Shown one piece after another: positions 10,726 through 20,133 of a DNA stretch of 64,000 bases; the stretch's first letter is position 1; the number at the start of each line of letters is the position of its first letter. The DNA lies in contig OZ020267.1 of NCBI GenBank assembly GCA_963971225.1, positions 92,183,648-92,247,647 on the forward strand. Direction: 5' to 3'. Position numbers and translations under genes: made by a program. The notes beneath the pieces were generated by a model. That model was not told the DNA's origin. It worked only from the letters and a program-made list of their open reading frames with translations, and did not search any database. Source of the DNA: Melieria omissa (taxonomy: Eukaryota > Arthropoda > Insecta > Diptera > Ulidiidae).

Positions 10726-11477
10726 TCAGGTGTACAACTTTGCTTCCGCCGTTTTTTTCCAAAATTAAAAGCTTTATTGCGAAAAAGTGCTTACAGATGT
10801 ATTATTCAAAGTATTGTCCGTCGCTAGCGACAACTTTCTCCCATCTTTCCGGCAAATTTCGGATCCCGGCTCGAAAAAAGGAGTCCTCTTTCGACGCTAT
10901 CCATGAAGCAATCCATTTTTCCAATCCTTCGAAGGATTGAAAATGTTGATCTGCCAGACCGTGTGCCATCGAACGGAATAGGTGGAAGTCAGAAGGGGCG
11001 ACATCTGGGGAATACGGCGGGTGGGGCAAGACTTCCCATTTCAGCGTTTCCAGGTACTTTTCGACCACTTTTGCGACGTGAGGCCGAGCATTGTCGTGTT
11101 GGAGGATGACTCACCATTTTCACTCACCACGAAATCACCATTTTTAAAACGTTGAAACCACCCCCGACACGTTCTTTCACTCAGAGCAGCATCACCGTAA
11201 GTTTCTGAGAGCATTCGATGCGCTTCAGCTGCATTTTTTTTTCGAATTGTAACAGAAAAGTAAAACTTCCCGCAAATGGCGAGAATTGGGCACATAAACG
11301 GACATTTTCGAGCGTGAATAATACGAAAACAAGAACAACTGTCACTGAAACGGCGATGACAATTCGTTAGGCACTGTCCACACTCACTTTAAAGGCATTA
11401 CCATCTATGTATTTCAACCAGCCTCAGCCGGTACAGCCACCTATCGGAAAACGGCGGAAGCAAAGTTGTACACCTGA
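10726..11477 (-). mobile_element. Internally deleted mariner inserted in the Tc1
   Basis: Its TIRs begin TCAGGTGTACAACTTTGC (10726) and end with the complement (11477), about 28 bp long, flanked by TA at 10724-10725 and 11478-11479. It is 752 bp instead of about 1.3 kb because the middle of the transposase is gone. It interrupts the Tc1 transposase between its first and second catalytic motifs, which dates it after the Tc1 insertion. Confidence 0.88.
10802..11295 (-). pseudogene. Mariner transposase (DD34D family), internally deleted
   Basis: The N-terminal part (RMLSETYGDAALSERTCRGW and QRFKNGDF, the DNA-binding helix-turn-helix region) is joined directly to the C-terminal catalytic part in another frame. 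The C-terminal part carries the second Asp block (H-D-N-A-R-P-H, shifted frame) and PPYSPDVAPSDFHLF with the third Asp, ending GQYFE. The segment with the first catalytic Asp is deleted. No functional enzyme can be made. Confidence 0.83.
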
Positions 11478-12061
11478 TACATACAAAGTTTTATTTTCAA
11501 CATGATAATCCACAATAACCACACAGCTTACGACGTCCGTATGTGGCGTGTATACAATGTTCCGCATATTCTACTGCATCCGCCACAGTCACCCGATCTA
11601 AATCCCATTGAACACCTTTGGGAAGAATTGGAAAGACGGGTTCGAAAGCACAATATAACCAATAAAAGCCAACTAATGAATGTCCTTTCACTAGAATGGC
11701 AAAATATAGAAGCAGACATTATTAAAAATTTAGTTAAGTCGATGCCTAAAAGACTTAACGAAGTATTAAAGAGAATAGGTTATAATACAAAGTATTAATT
11801 ATGCCATAACATCATGTTTTTTTAGTTTATAAGTAAGTGTGCCAATACTTTTGTCCATGCCAAAACCGACTATGAAATACATTTTTGTTTATTTTTTCTA
11901 AATATAAGAAGTAATATGTGAATTTGTTATGCCCTGAAATGAATGTGATATAAATGCATAAGTTGACATTAAAAATTAATACATTTTATAATTTGTTTAT
12001 CTGAAATCTGCTGTTTTATTGAACAATTGTTGCTGTGTCAATAATATTGTCCGTCACCGTA

Positions 12062-12847
12062 CATAACTATATCTACATATAGATTAGTAATTCGTGAAAA
12101 ATCATGCAAGAAATGAAACTCCATAAAATCTTTTTTTTTTATTATTTAATTTTTGTAAAGGTTGAAATATTAGTTGCCAATCAATGTCAAGTTATTTTTG
12201 GTTTGTTGGCTGCTCACTTGGATACGGGCGCTCGTGAACTGGCTGACTCTGGGTGATCTTTGAACTTTTTGCACATTGTGAAATACGTAATTTTAAAGTA
12301 ATTTTTCCTCACAATTGATTTTTTTCTACTGCAAGGCTATGAGTGGACTTTCAAACTTCCTGGCAACATGAAAAGTAAAATAAAATTTATATCCGCAGTG
12401 TTAACCAAGGCGAATAAAGAAATCGACGCAGAAAATAAGACATACAAAAAGAAGGACTGCGAAAATCATGTAATTTAATAAAGTTCGCAGCGGGATATTG
12501 TTTTATTTACCTTTATACAAAATGGCATTATTCGTGCTCTCATGCCAACAGATCAGTAATACGCCTATGTACGACAAAGACAAGTCGGTATGTGCATATT
12601 TTCAGTAATATTTGCAGGAAGTTCATGCCTACTTACATCAGTACTCCGTACGAAAGTAAGGCTCGCATATACCATATGTACGAACATACGCAAACTTACG
12701 AAATTATGAACAAGAGTATGCGCAGCGAAAGGCTGCCGTGGTGGCAACGGCTCTTCAAGGTTCAAGGCAAGTACCAAGTGGCCAAGGCAGTGGAGTAGAC
12801 AGCTGCCGACCAGCGCACAGTGGGTCAATCTAGCGGAACTTAATTAA
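12062..12847. other. Non-coding stretch, no gene seen
   Basis: Mixed-composition sequence with short open frames on both strands and no recognisable motif or terminal repeat. It ends at the TTAA (12844-12847) of the next element. Confidence 0.5.
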
Positions 12848-13601
12848 CCCTCAATCACCCACCCCTATTAAAATCACGTATCTACCCACCCTGAGTCCCC
12901 GGGACTCAAAATTTTTGTTTACGAAATAACGCAACATCTATTAAATTTTTATGGTTTTTTATATTTTTGTAGGACACATTAAGATCTCTTGTTACAGATG
13001 TCGTTCCATTTTTTTGCATAACTCAAATAAAAATTCACTTTTTAATTGACAGAAAAAAACATACTCTAAAAAACATACACTAAACATTTGATAGAAATAA
13101 AAGATATAAATAAATTAACAAAAACAATTCTTTTTACATAAATAACCTAAAAATTAAATAACTGTTCAGAAAAAAACTTAAACTAATACTTCATTATATA
13201 AAATAAGAAAACGTGCATCAGGTTGAATTTCATATGTTGTGCACATACCTCACATACTTTTCCAGCACAAGTAAGGCAAATTGTTAGTAGCAAAACTTCT
13301 CAAAGGGTTAACACTCTCAATTATTAAACTTTTCGCGGCCATTTTTGGCATCCTAAATTTAAATTAACACGATTTTAAAAAAATTACAAGTACAATTTTT
13401 GTAACACAAAACACTGGGACTCACTCTGTGCCAAAACTCAGCCTTGTAATTGTAGTGCGCTAACTTCCGATCGTCTTCGCGTTCAGAGCGACTCTTTAGG
13501 AAGGTATACGAAAGCTGGGCGCCGAAACATAAAAACACAACGTGTACCAACTTATTAAAGTTCGTAGTGAGTCCCCTGGACTCAGGGTGGGCTATTGAGG
13601 G
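12848..13601. mobile_element. piggyBac-like non-autonomous element (TTAA duplication)
   Basis: TTAA flanks both ends (12844-12847 and 13602-13605). The left end CCCTCAATCACCCACCC and the right end GGGTGGGCTATTGAGGG are imperfect complements, and a subterminal CACCCTGAGTCC / GGACTCAGGGTG pair lies inside each. It is 754 bp. On the minus strand near 13280-13230 one frame reads CLTCAGKVCEVC, which could be the remnant of the Cys-rich C-terminus found in piggyBac transposases. No intact gene. Confidence 0.8.
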
Positions 13602-13737
13602 TTAATAACTCTTTAATGCGTAACGATATCGTGGTGAAATTTTGTACAATTTTGTACTGCTGGTGTTTCACCTGACAACTGGTATGCATATGGGTATGGT
13701 CCGCCTACTTTAAAGTAGGGTTGCCATCTATATATAT

Positions 13738-14175
13738 TGATACGATGAGAAATTCTGTGCCGCACTGTACAGGATTGCTTTTCTCCGCAGATGAATATTT
13801 TCCAAGCATACTTTTAGGCATGCACTGTGAAGTACAGCAAAACTGTTATAAATTCGCTTGGTATAGTCCGATATGGCAAGGATGGTTCTCGAAGAAATGG
13901 GCTGTGCGAGAATGATCGAGCGCTTTCCAATTAGAAGTTGCAAGAAACTTCGGCGCGATAAGAAAACTGGTATAAAAGCAGCAGTGGCAGCGCAAGGGGT
14001 CGAGTCTGTGTTGAGCAAGCAATGGGGAAACATGCAATAGTAGTAGTGTAAAGTAGAACAAGTGCAAATTTGTAAATAAAGCGATTGTTAGTTTTGACTA
14101 CGTGGCGCTGGATAACTGAAGTTGTTTTATTTTCAAAACCAATCCAAACGAACCTGTGAAGTAATTTTCGTAACA
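13738..14175 (+). repeat. 5' LTR
   Basis: It starts TGATACGATGAG and ends TTCGTAACA. It contains GGTATAAAAG (promoter TATA box, near 13970) and AATAAAG (poly-A signal, near 14075). It is nearly identical to the 3' LTR. Confidence 0.88.
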
Positions 14176-14243
14176 TTTGGTGTCAGAAAGTCAGGATTGT
14201 GTTACTGAAGATAAAAAAAAACTTAAATTATAAAAACGCAGAC

Positions 14244-15815
14244 ATGGTTAAACTCGAGCTGCTGAAGGTGGACCAGCTGAAGAAGGAGCTGGCTGCCTGG
14301 AATTTGCCGACTGCTGGCGGAAAGGTGGAGTTGCAACTGCGCCTGCGAGAGGCGTGTGAATCACGAGGCATCGATTGGGCTGCGCATGAGTTCGGAACGC
14401 AAGAGCTGGAGGCGTCGGCCAAGGTGGAGGAATCGCCTGCTGGTGCTGCGTCATTACAAAGTACGACTGCAACGGCTGCGACACTACAAGCATTGGACAT
14501 GAGCCAGTTAATGGTTGCACTTAAAGGCATGTTTGAGACTTCCAACCGTGAAATGGCAGCCAAAATGGAAAATGAAAATCGCGAAATGGCAGCGAAACTG
14601 GAAACCACGAATCAGGAACTTTCGGCGCAAATGGCAGCGAAACTGGAAACCACGAATCAAGAAATAGCGAAAATGGAATCGGCGAACCGAGAAGTAGCAG
14701 AGCGAATGGAAACCAAACTCCAGGAAAATGCGGAAAAATTGGAAAATGCTAATCACAAGTTGTCCAGCAAACTTCAGGAAAATTCTGCGCGCTTGGAGCA
14801 GAAAGTGGAAGAGATTTCGGACAGGATTCATGTGAAAGTTGAGCACCTGGAGACGCGAGTAGAACATTTAGACAAACGAGTTGACAGTCGGGAGGATTCG
14901 GTAAACAGAAAAATCGACGAGCGGCTTGGAGAGGTACAGCTGCGAGGAAGGGTGCAGTCGGTTGAGGAAAGTTTTGCCATAGAAGTGCCTACTTATGACG
15001 GTACTACGTCGTTTGACACATTCAAACTACAATTCGAGATGGCTGCTTTGGAGAGTCAGTGGACCAATGTTAGGAAAGGTCGGAGGCTGATACTGGCTCT
15101 AAGAAGTCGTGCGGCTGAGGTAATACAAACAGTTTCGGAAGGTTTAAGAGGTGATTACGAGACCGTCATGAGGGCATTGGCAGCCAGATACAGTGACGAG
15201 CACAACAAAATGCTGTATTATTGCGAGCTGAGGAACCGCTGGCAAAGAGCAGACGAGGCGCTGCAGACGTATGCAGCAGACATTGAGCGGCTCGTACAGT
15301 TGTGCTACCCGAAATTCGGCGCTGATCTCGAGAGGATGAAGATTGAGTCGTTTATTGAAGGTCTTCATGACCCGGAGACACGACACAGTGCATTGATGAT
15401 GGGCAAGCCGACATTCCGTGAGACGGTGACAAGCGCATTGACGTATGAGGCGGCCTGGAGGGGAAGTTTTCGACATTCATCTGCGGAGATGCATGGGGTC
15501 CAATCTGGACGTGTCACGCAAAGCCAGACAGTGAGCTCGGAGGCACCAGCGGGGCTGCGGGCAGTATCATCTCGAGTCAGTTGCTGGCGATGTAGCAAGC
15601 AAGGCCACATATCACGAGACTGCCATCTGCGAGAAAAGCGTTCCGGACAAAAGACGTCGCCAAGAAGGGATGACGCTCTGCCACACCATTCGTGCGAGGC
15701 CGAACGCAGGCATAATTCGCAGGCTGAAAACGAGGGACAAATTGTGGATGTTCGGTCGGTAAGAGTTCCGCAAGAGGAAGATTCGCTTGCGAAGGCTACA
15801 GAAGGACCAGCGTAA
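14244..15815 (+). CDS. Gag protein with SAP-like N-terminus and CCHC zinc knuckle
   Basis: About 523 residues from the ATG at 14244 (MVKLELLKVDQL); an in-frame ATG at 14199 would add 15. The N-terminal LKKELAAWNLPTAGGKVELQ resembles a SAP helix-extension-helix motif. Next is a long repetitive coiled coil with recurrent KLETTNQE-type heptads, then a retrotransposon gag region (TFKLQFEMAALESQW..., LLYYCELRNRW-like), then the zinc knuckle CWRCSKQGHISRDC from about residue 447. Gag would package the element RNA in cytoplasmic particles. Its frame is open although pol is lost, as expected for a young or trans-mobilised derivative. Confidence 0.8.
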   Translation: MVKLELLKVDQLKKELAAWNLPTAGGKVELQLRLREACESRGIDWAAHEFGTQELEASAKVEESPAGAASLQSTTATAATLQALDMSQLMVALKGMFETSNREMAAKMENENREMAAKLETTNQELSAQMAAKLETTNQEIAKMESANREVAERMETKLQENAEKLENANHKLSSKLQENSARLEQKVEEISDRIHVKVEHLETRVEHLDKRVDSREDSVNRKIDERLGEVQLRGRVQSVEESFAIEVPTYDGTTSFDTFKLQFEMAALESQWTNVRKGRRLILALRSRAAEVIQTVSEGLRGDYETVMRALAARYSDEHNKMLYYCELRNRWQRADEALQTYAADIERLVQLCYPKFGADLERMKIESFIEGLHDPETRHSALMMGKPTFRETVTSALTYEAAWRGSFRHSSAEMHGVQSGRVTQSQTVSSEAPAGLRAVSSRVSCWRCSKQGHISRDCHLREKRSGQKTSPRRDDALPHHSCEAERRHNSQAENEGQIVDVRSVRVPQEEDSLAKATEGPA

Positions 15816-16500
15816 GGATACGGATCTCGCGAAGATCATCAAAGGTAAAGCGCAGAGATTACGGCCGGACTGGCAGGAGATGGCTGGTGAGAGCCCGATC
15901 GCGAAGGCTTACTGGGCACAGTGGCAGAGTCTACGTCTGCAGGATGGCTGCCTACACCGCGAGTGGGAGAGCAGGGATGGCAGGACCAGAAAATCCCTAA
16001 TAGTGGTCTTGAGAGGCCGAATCGACGATGTCATCGAGGAAAACCATAACGACTCCAGTGGAGGGCACCTAGGCATCGCAAAAACTGTCGCCAAGATAAG
16101 AAGGCGGTTCTATTGGGTAGGATGCCAGGAGTCTGTCGCTGAGTGGATCAGAGGCTGTAATCGGTGTTCGGCTGCGAAAGGGCCGAGGAGAAGATCGTGG
16201 AGCCGCACTCTACTAGTTGAAAGCAGGTTTAAAGCGAGCTATGGTCTACGGGCTAACCCAGAGGGGTTCCAAGAAGGCGATCTGGTAATGCTTTACAACC
16301 CGCAGCGCAGGAAAGGTTTGTCTCCAAAGCTTCAAACGTCATGGGAAGGACCGTACAAGGTCGTGACCAGGATTAATGACGTGGTGTACAGGGTTCAACG
16401 CTGCTGCAGCAGAAACGCCAGGCTGAAAGTAGTCCATTTGGAGCGCCTGGCGTCTTACTCCGGCGGTGCCTCGGTACTTGTTCGGGACGAACAAGTCTAA
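15787..16500 (+). pseudogene. Integrase remnant: HHCC zinc domain fused to C-terminal GPY/F-like domain
   Basis: The open frame begins within the gag end in another frame. It reads a pre-integrase region, then GGHLGIAKTVAKIRRRFYWVG...GCNRCSAAKG, the H2C2 zinc-binding domain of Gypsy integrases. It then jumps to FQEGDLVMLYNPQRRKGLSPKLQ and WEGPYKVVTRINDVVYRVQ, the C-terminal domain. The DDE catalytic core that should separate them is absent, so a deletion of several kilobases removed protease, RT and RNase H upstream and the core here. It cannot integrate DNA. Confidence 0.85.
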
Positions 16501-16511
16501 GTGATGGACAG

Positions 16512-16949
16512 TGATACGATGAGAAATTCTGTGCCGCACTGTACAGGATTGCTTTTCTCCGCAGATGAATATTTTCCAAGCATACTTTTAGGCATGCACT
16601 GTGAAGTACAGCAAAACTGTTATAAATTCGCTTGGTATAGTCCGATATGGCAAGGATGGTTCTCGAAGAAATGGGCTGTGCGAGAATGATCGAGCGCTTT
16701 CCAATTAGAAGTTGCAAGAAACTTCGGCGCGATAAGAAAACTGGTATAAAAGCAGCAGTGGCAGCGCAAGGGGTCGAGTCTGTGTTGAGCAAGCAATGGG
16801 GAAACATGCAATAGCAGTAGTGTAAAGTAGAACAAGTGCAAATTTGTAAATAAAGCGATTGTTAGTTTTGACTACGTGGCGCTGGATAACTGAAGTTGTT
16901 TTATTTTCAAAACCAATCCAAATGAACCTGTGAAGTAATTTTCGTAACA
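16512..16949 (+). repeat. 3' LTR
   Basis: Same 438-bp sequence as the 5' LTR with two substitutions noticed (in the GCAATAGTAG block and the CCAAACGAAC block). It starts TGATACG directly after GGACAG. Confidence 0.88.
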
Positions 16950-17164
16950 ATTTGTATATAAAAGAAAGTGGATGTATGTGTGCAAGAGAATCACGCTCAA
17001 GCGGACTGGCCGATTTCCATGGAGTTTTTTTTGTTGGATTCGTATTGAGTCAGTTCAGGTTCGTGCGAAAAGAAAATTCCGGAAAATCGATTGGAAATGT
17101 CGGAAATCTCTGCCATATTTGACTGTGAGTTCTGAACATTTTCAGACGATAACTGTGGAACCAT

Positions 17165-17560
17165 GAGTCACACATCAATTAAATTCACTACGAACTTACT
17201 TTTTAGTCATGTCCTTCGACAGAGGGAATGGGGCGAGTATTGTACTAGGGGCGTGGCACCACCCATACAAGCCAAATATTTAATATTGAATATCTTTGAA
17301 ATTGTAAGTTGTACAACACTGAAATTTAGTAACCTTTCGTCCCATAGATGAGTCATTCTACTGGTAATGTTTGATGGGCGTTGGACAAAGGGGCGTTGCA
17401 CATTTTTGGGGACCTAAATATTGCGCTGAACTATAAGTCGCACAGCAATGAAACTTAATACGAACCTACCATTTTTTCTTTCGACAGAGGGCATTGTGCG
17501 GGTATTGAATAAGGGGGCGTGGCACCGCCCATAAAATTTAAATTTGATTCAAGCGCAGTC
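17165..17560 (-). repeat. Dispersed about 220-bp repeat, two units, inverted
   Basis: The reverse complement of the family at 2041-2430 and 9490-9910: GGGGCGTGGCACCACCCATACAAG, counted as two blocks of 12, then CCCATAGATGAGTCATTCTA and GGGGCGTTGCACATTTTT, with a second GGGGGCGTGGCACCGCCC block at 17513. Confidence 0.7.
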
Positions 17561-17865
17561 CATTTCTTTACTGAAACTTAGCGGTAATAAAGTATAGTAG
17601 TAAAAGTACTTTACGAAATTAAACTCAAACTACCTATATTTTATATTAATCGAAATAATTTGGCAGTTAAATGATGTTTATTATTATTTTCTTACATTAC
17701 ATAACACAAGCAAGAAAGAAAAGTTAATCAGAATCTGCGCTACTATCGCAATTTCACAATTCAGATTGTAAATTTGTATCTGAAAGAAGATTTATCACTT
17801 GTTGATCTGGAAGAATTTTTTGATAATGATGATATTAGTGGATCAAACGAAAACAAGAGTGCGTG

Positions 17866-18005
17866 CTAGACTGTCTCATCGGGCGGCGCGGGCCACCGGT
17901 GGCCCGCACTAGATTGTCTCATCGGGCGACGCGTATCGCCGGTGGCCCGCACTAGATTGTCAAATCGGGTGACGCGTACCGCCAGTGGTACGCATTCGAT
18001 TGTGC
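17866..18005. repeat. Three tandem units of about 53 bp, each with a palindrome
   Basis: Each unit has TAGA(C/T)TGT(C)..ATCGGG(C/T)G(A/G)CGCG followed by a palindromic core. Unit 1 contains a perfect 20-bp palindrome centred on ACCGGT (about 17886-17905). Unit 2 has a partly decayed version, and unit 3 has GCGTACC..GGTACGC arms. GC-rich in an AT-rich setting. Not coding. Confidence 0.65.
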
Positions 18006-18666
18006 TATTAGACGCTGAAAATTAAAATAATGAAAATTTTACGTATTTTCAATAAAAACATTTAATGAAAGCCAGATGAGGCACAGCATTAATTTCAGCG
18101 CCGCAAAGACAATGAAAATCGGCCCCGGCGTGAACGTGTTAAACAAGTGCACTGTGCAAAAAGCGCGCGAAACTATGTTGGTGCACTTGCCCCAACATAT
18201 GCTGTGTTTGAAAGCTCACAGCTCACAGTGCGGCCGAATGCGGCCAAAAGTCCAAAAACTTTAACGATCGACCATTGTCAGAATTACGAAATTCAAGATG
18301 GCGGGTCCAATATAGCATCATATCGCCACACCTAATACAGCCAAAAATGGAGAAATTAAAAAAACCATCTGTATGTATACATTGTAGAATATATATATAT
18401 ATAAAATATATATTTTTGTTTATTGTAAATAAAAGTTAATTATAAAATAGGGATTTTGTAAATTCACAACATTTACAGTTACAAGAACAAATATTTTAAA
18501 AATTATATTCCGAAATATTTTGTGCTAATGCTTTGAAGAAAAAATTTTAATCGAAGAAAATTCGTGGTTTGAGTTTTTATGTTATTATTATAACAATCTT
18601 TATTTCTATTGAGCATAAAAATATACAAAAAATGTTTAATTACAAATAATTGGTAGGTCAATTATG
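18006..18666. other. Non-coding stretch, no gene seen
   Basis: AT-rich sequence with a TA-rich microsatellite near 18390-18412. No supported gene. Confidence 0.5.
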
Positions 18667-19307
18667 TTATAATAAAAAATTGGTTTCGTAGGAATCCACA
18701 TCTAGGTCTGCCTCTGAGGCAGAGGAACTATTCAAACTTTCCGGCTCTTTTTCTCCGTCATGTACAAATGGAGCTGATAATAAATCGATTGTATCAGGTG
18801 ATAAAGACTTTAGTGGTTTTGCTGGTTATTTTCGGCAAGTAGAAATGTAAGGATCGGATGAAATCAGAAATCTTTTGAATACGTCCTCCATCGTTTTTTG
18901 CCGATAGTTTTTCTTGCATAAGCAACGCGGTAAATGTTAAAAAATTTATGACATGCCTCTTGGGCATCCTCGGACATTTGGCCTATAGGTAGTATTGATT
19001 GTTTAACGATGTCTGGGTCGTGAATTAGAAGTTTATGCACTAAGGTAGGCATGTAATACCAATCATATGCATGTACGATCCTTTCAGCTAATTCTTTGCA
19101 ATACTGCCTAAATTTGTGCACATCGATTTCATATCCACATGAAATTGCTTGTAATATGACGTAAAACCGATAAATAATATCTTGATCGATTCCAATAATT
19201 TGAGCAGATTTCCCGAAAAATAATCGTGCTGTGTTGCCATCGTTCGAAGTTCCACTACCTTGTTTTGGTTTGTCAACGTTCAAACCCAATTGGTTTTTAA
19301 ATGCCAC
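18667..19307 (-). pseudogene. Multi-copy insect family protein of unknown function, C-terminal part
   Basis: On the minus strand the frame from 19307 reads FKNQLGLNVDKPKQGSGTS, NDGNTARLFF, a helical block (YRFYVILQAISCGYEIDVHKF) and LPIGQMSEDAQEACHKFF. Near 18890 the frame shifts and continues as TMEDVFKRFLISSDPYIST and an acidic tail (SSASEADLDVDSY) to a stop at 18667-18669. I recognise this pattern as a repeated family seen in arthropod annotations without a named function, probably transposon-encoded, but I cannot name the class. The upstream part is absent or too decayed to see, and a stop follows ISTCRK in the shifted frame. Confidence 0.5.
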
Positions 19308-19752
19308 TTGGATTGCTGTTTTTCTTTTTTCAACTGATTCTTTTTCCCTTGTTGATCGAGCTTGCTATTTTTTTATTTCCAATTTATAGGATAAATGTAA
19401 TAAAAATTCGAAGCAACGAATCCAACAATGTAGGGAAGATAAGCCGAATTTTAAATTGTCGGAACAAACTTGTCTTCGAAATAGTAAATATTTCAAACAG
19501 CTTCGAATGTTTCAAAAACATCTTTGTGCTTCTTCTTCGGTTTAGTTGCAGTGGCGGAGTTGAAGTGATGTTTAGTTAAAATTAAATTCGAAACTAACTT
19601 CACTTACTCCAAACTCCTTTATTTATAAGTAGGATTTGCATATGCATTCAAATAGCAGGTACTAAGCTTCTAGTACTAGCAGGTACCTAAACAGTTGTTA
19701 GGTTTTCCCGCGTTGTGGAATTTTTGGGGGTGGGTTTTAGACAGTGCACATA
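19308..19752. other. Non-coding stretch, no gene seen
   Basis: This may hold decayed upstream sequence of the pseudogene at 18667-19307, but no frame is convincing. The right edge is the TA target of the next Tc1-like element. Confidence 0.45.
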
Positions 19753-20133
19753 CAGTCCCTGTTCATCGAATTATGACCGATGAAACAATTTCGAAATTTC
19801 TACTTCCATCATCGATAAAACAAAAACCAATCAAGTAAAAATAACAAATGAGGTATCAAATTATTCATTGGAAAGTTTTCTTTGAAATCCTGCTAAAGGA
19901 AACTCATTATGGTATATGAAAACTCTGTCGATGCCGGTAAACTCGTGGCAACTAGGAAAAATCGTCAAAATTTCCAATTGTGAAATTGTGACTTAAAAAA
20001 ATAAATAAACAAAAATTATTTATGAAATTACGTATTAAAGACTAAGAAGTAAGTAGGTAACATATATCATCATTATGTTTGTTAATTACTATGTAAAATC
20101 CGTGTTGGATCTATTGAAGGCTTGTTAAACAAA

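Larger units (their letters stand above)
10172..11798 (+). pseudogene. Tc1 transposase (DD34E family), broken in two
   Basis: The first part (10172-10725) carries the second helix-turn-helix (KTVRRVLHRAGYKARVA), the first catalytic Asp in LFSDESKFNIF and the conserved MATVKHGGGGVMVWGC. The second part (11478-11798) carries HTAYDVR, then SPDLNPIEHLWEEL with the catalytic Glu, and ends at 11798. The block around the second Asp (F-Q-H-D-N) is in a shifted frame near 11500, so the copy had frameshifts besides the insertion. The first DNA-binding helix-turn-helix is largely missing: a remnant reading RYIVKQF stands at about 10160 in another frame. Typical Tc1 transposases have about 340 residues. 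Confidence 0.85.
10031..12059 (+). mobile_element. Tc1 element with long TIRs, interrupted by a mariner
   Basis: Inverted repeats of about 115 bp start CAGTGACGGACAATA at 10031 and end with the complement at 12059. TA flanks lie at 10029-10030 and 12060-12061. The transposase runs in the + direction and is cut by the mariner at 10726-11477. Removing that insertion leaves about 1,275 bp, a normal Tc1 length. The element is inactive: N-terminal loss, frameshifts and the insertion. Confidence 0.88.
13738..16949 (+). mobile_element. Gypsy-type LTR retrotransposon with deleted pol
   Basis: Two 438-bp LTRs (13738-14175 and 16512-16949) differ at only two positions that I found, so the insertion is young. 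TGGTGTCAGAA just inside the 5' LTR matches the complement of a tRNA-Leu 3' end and is the likely primer-binding site. The interior has a full-length gag and only the edges of integrase; protease, reverse transcriptase, RNase H and the integrase core are missing. No clear target duplication (ATAT versus ATTT) and no obvious polypurine tract. It could only move with enzymes from a complete relative. Confidence 0.87.
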
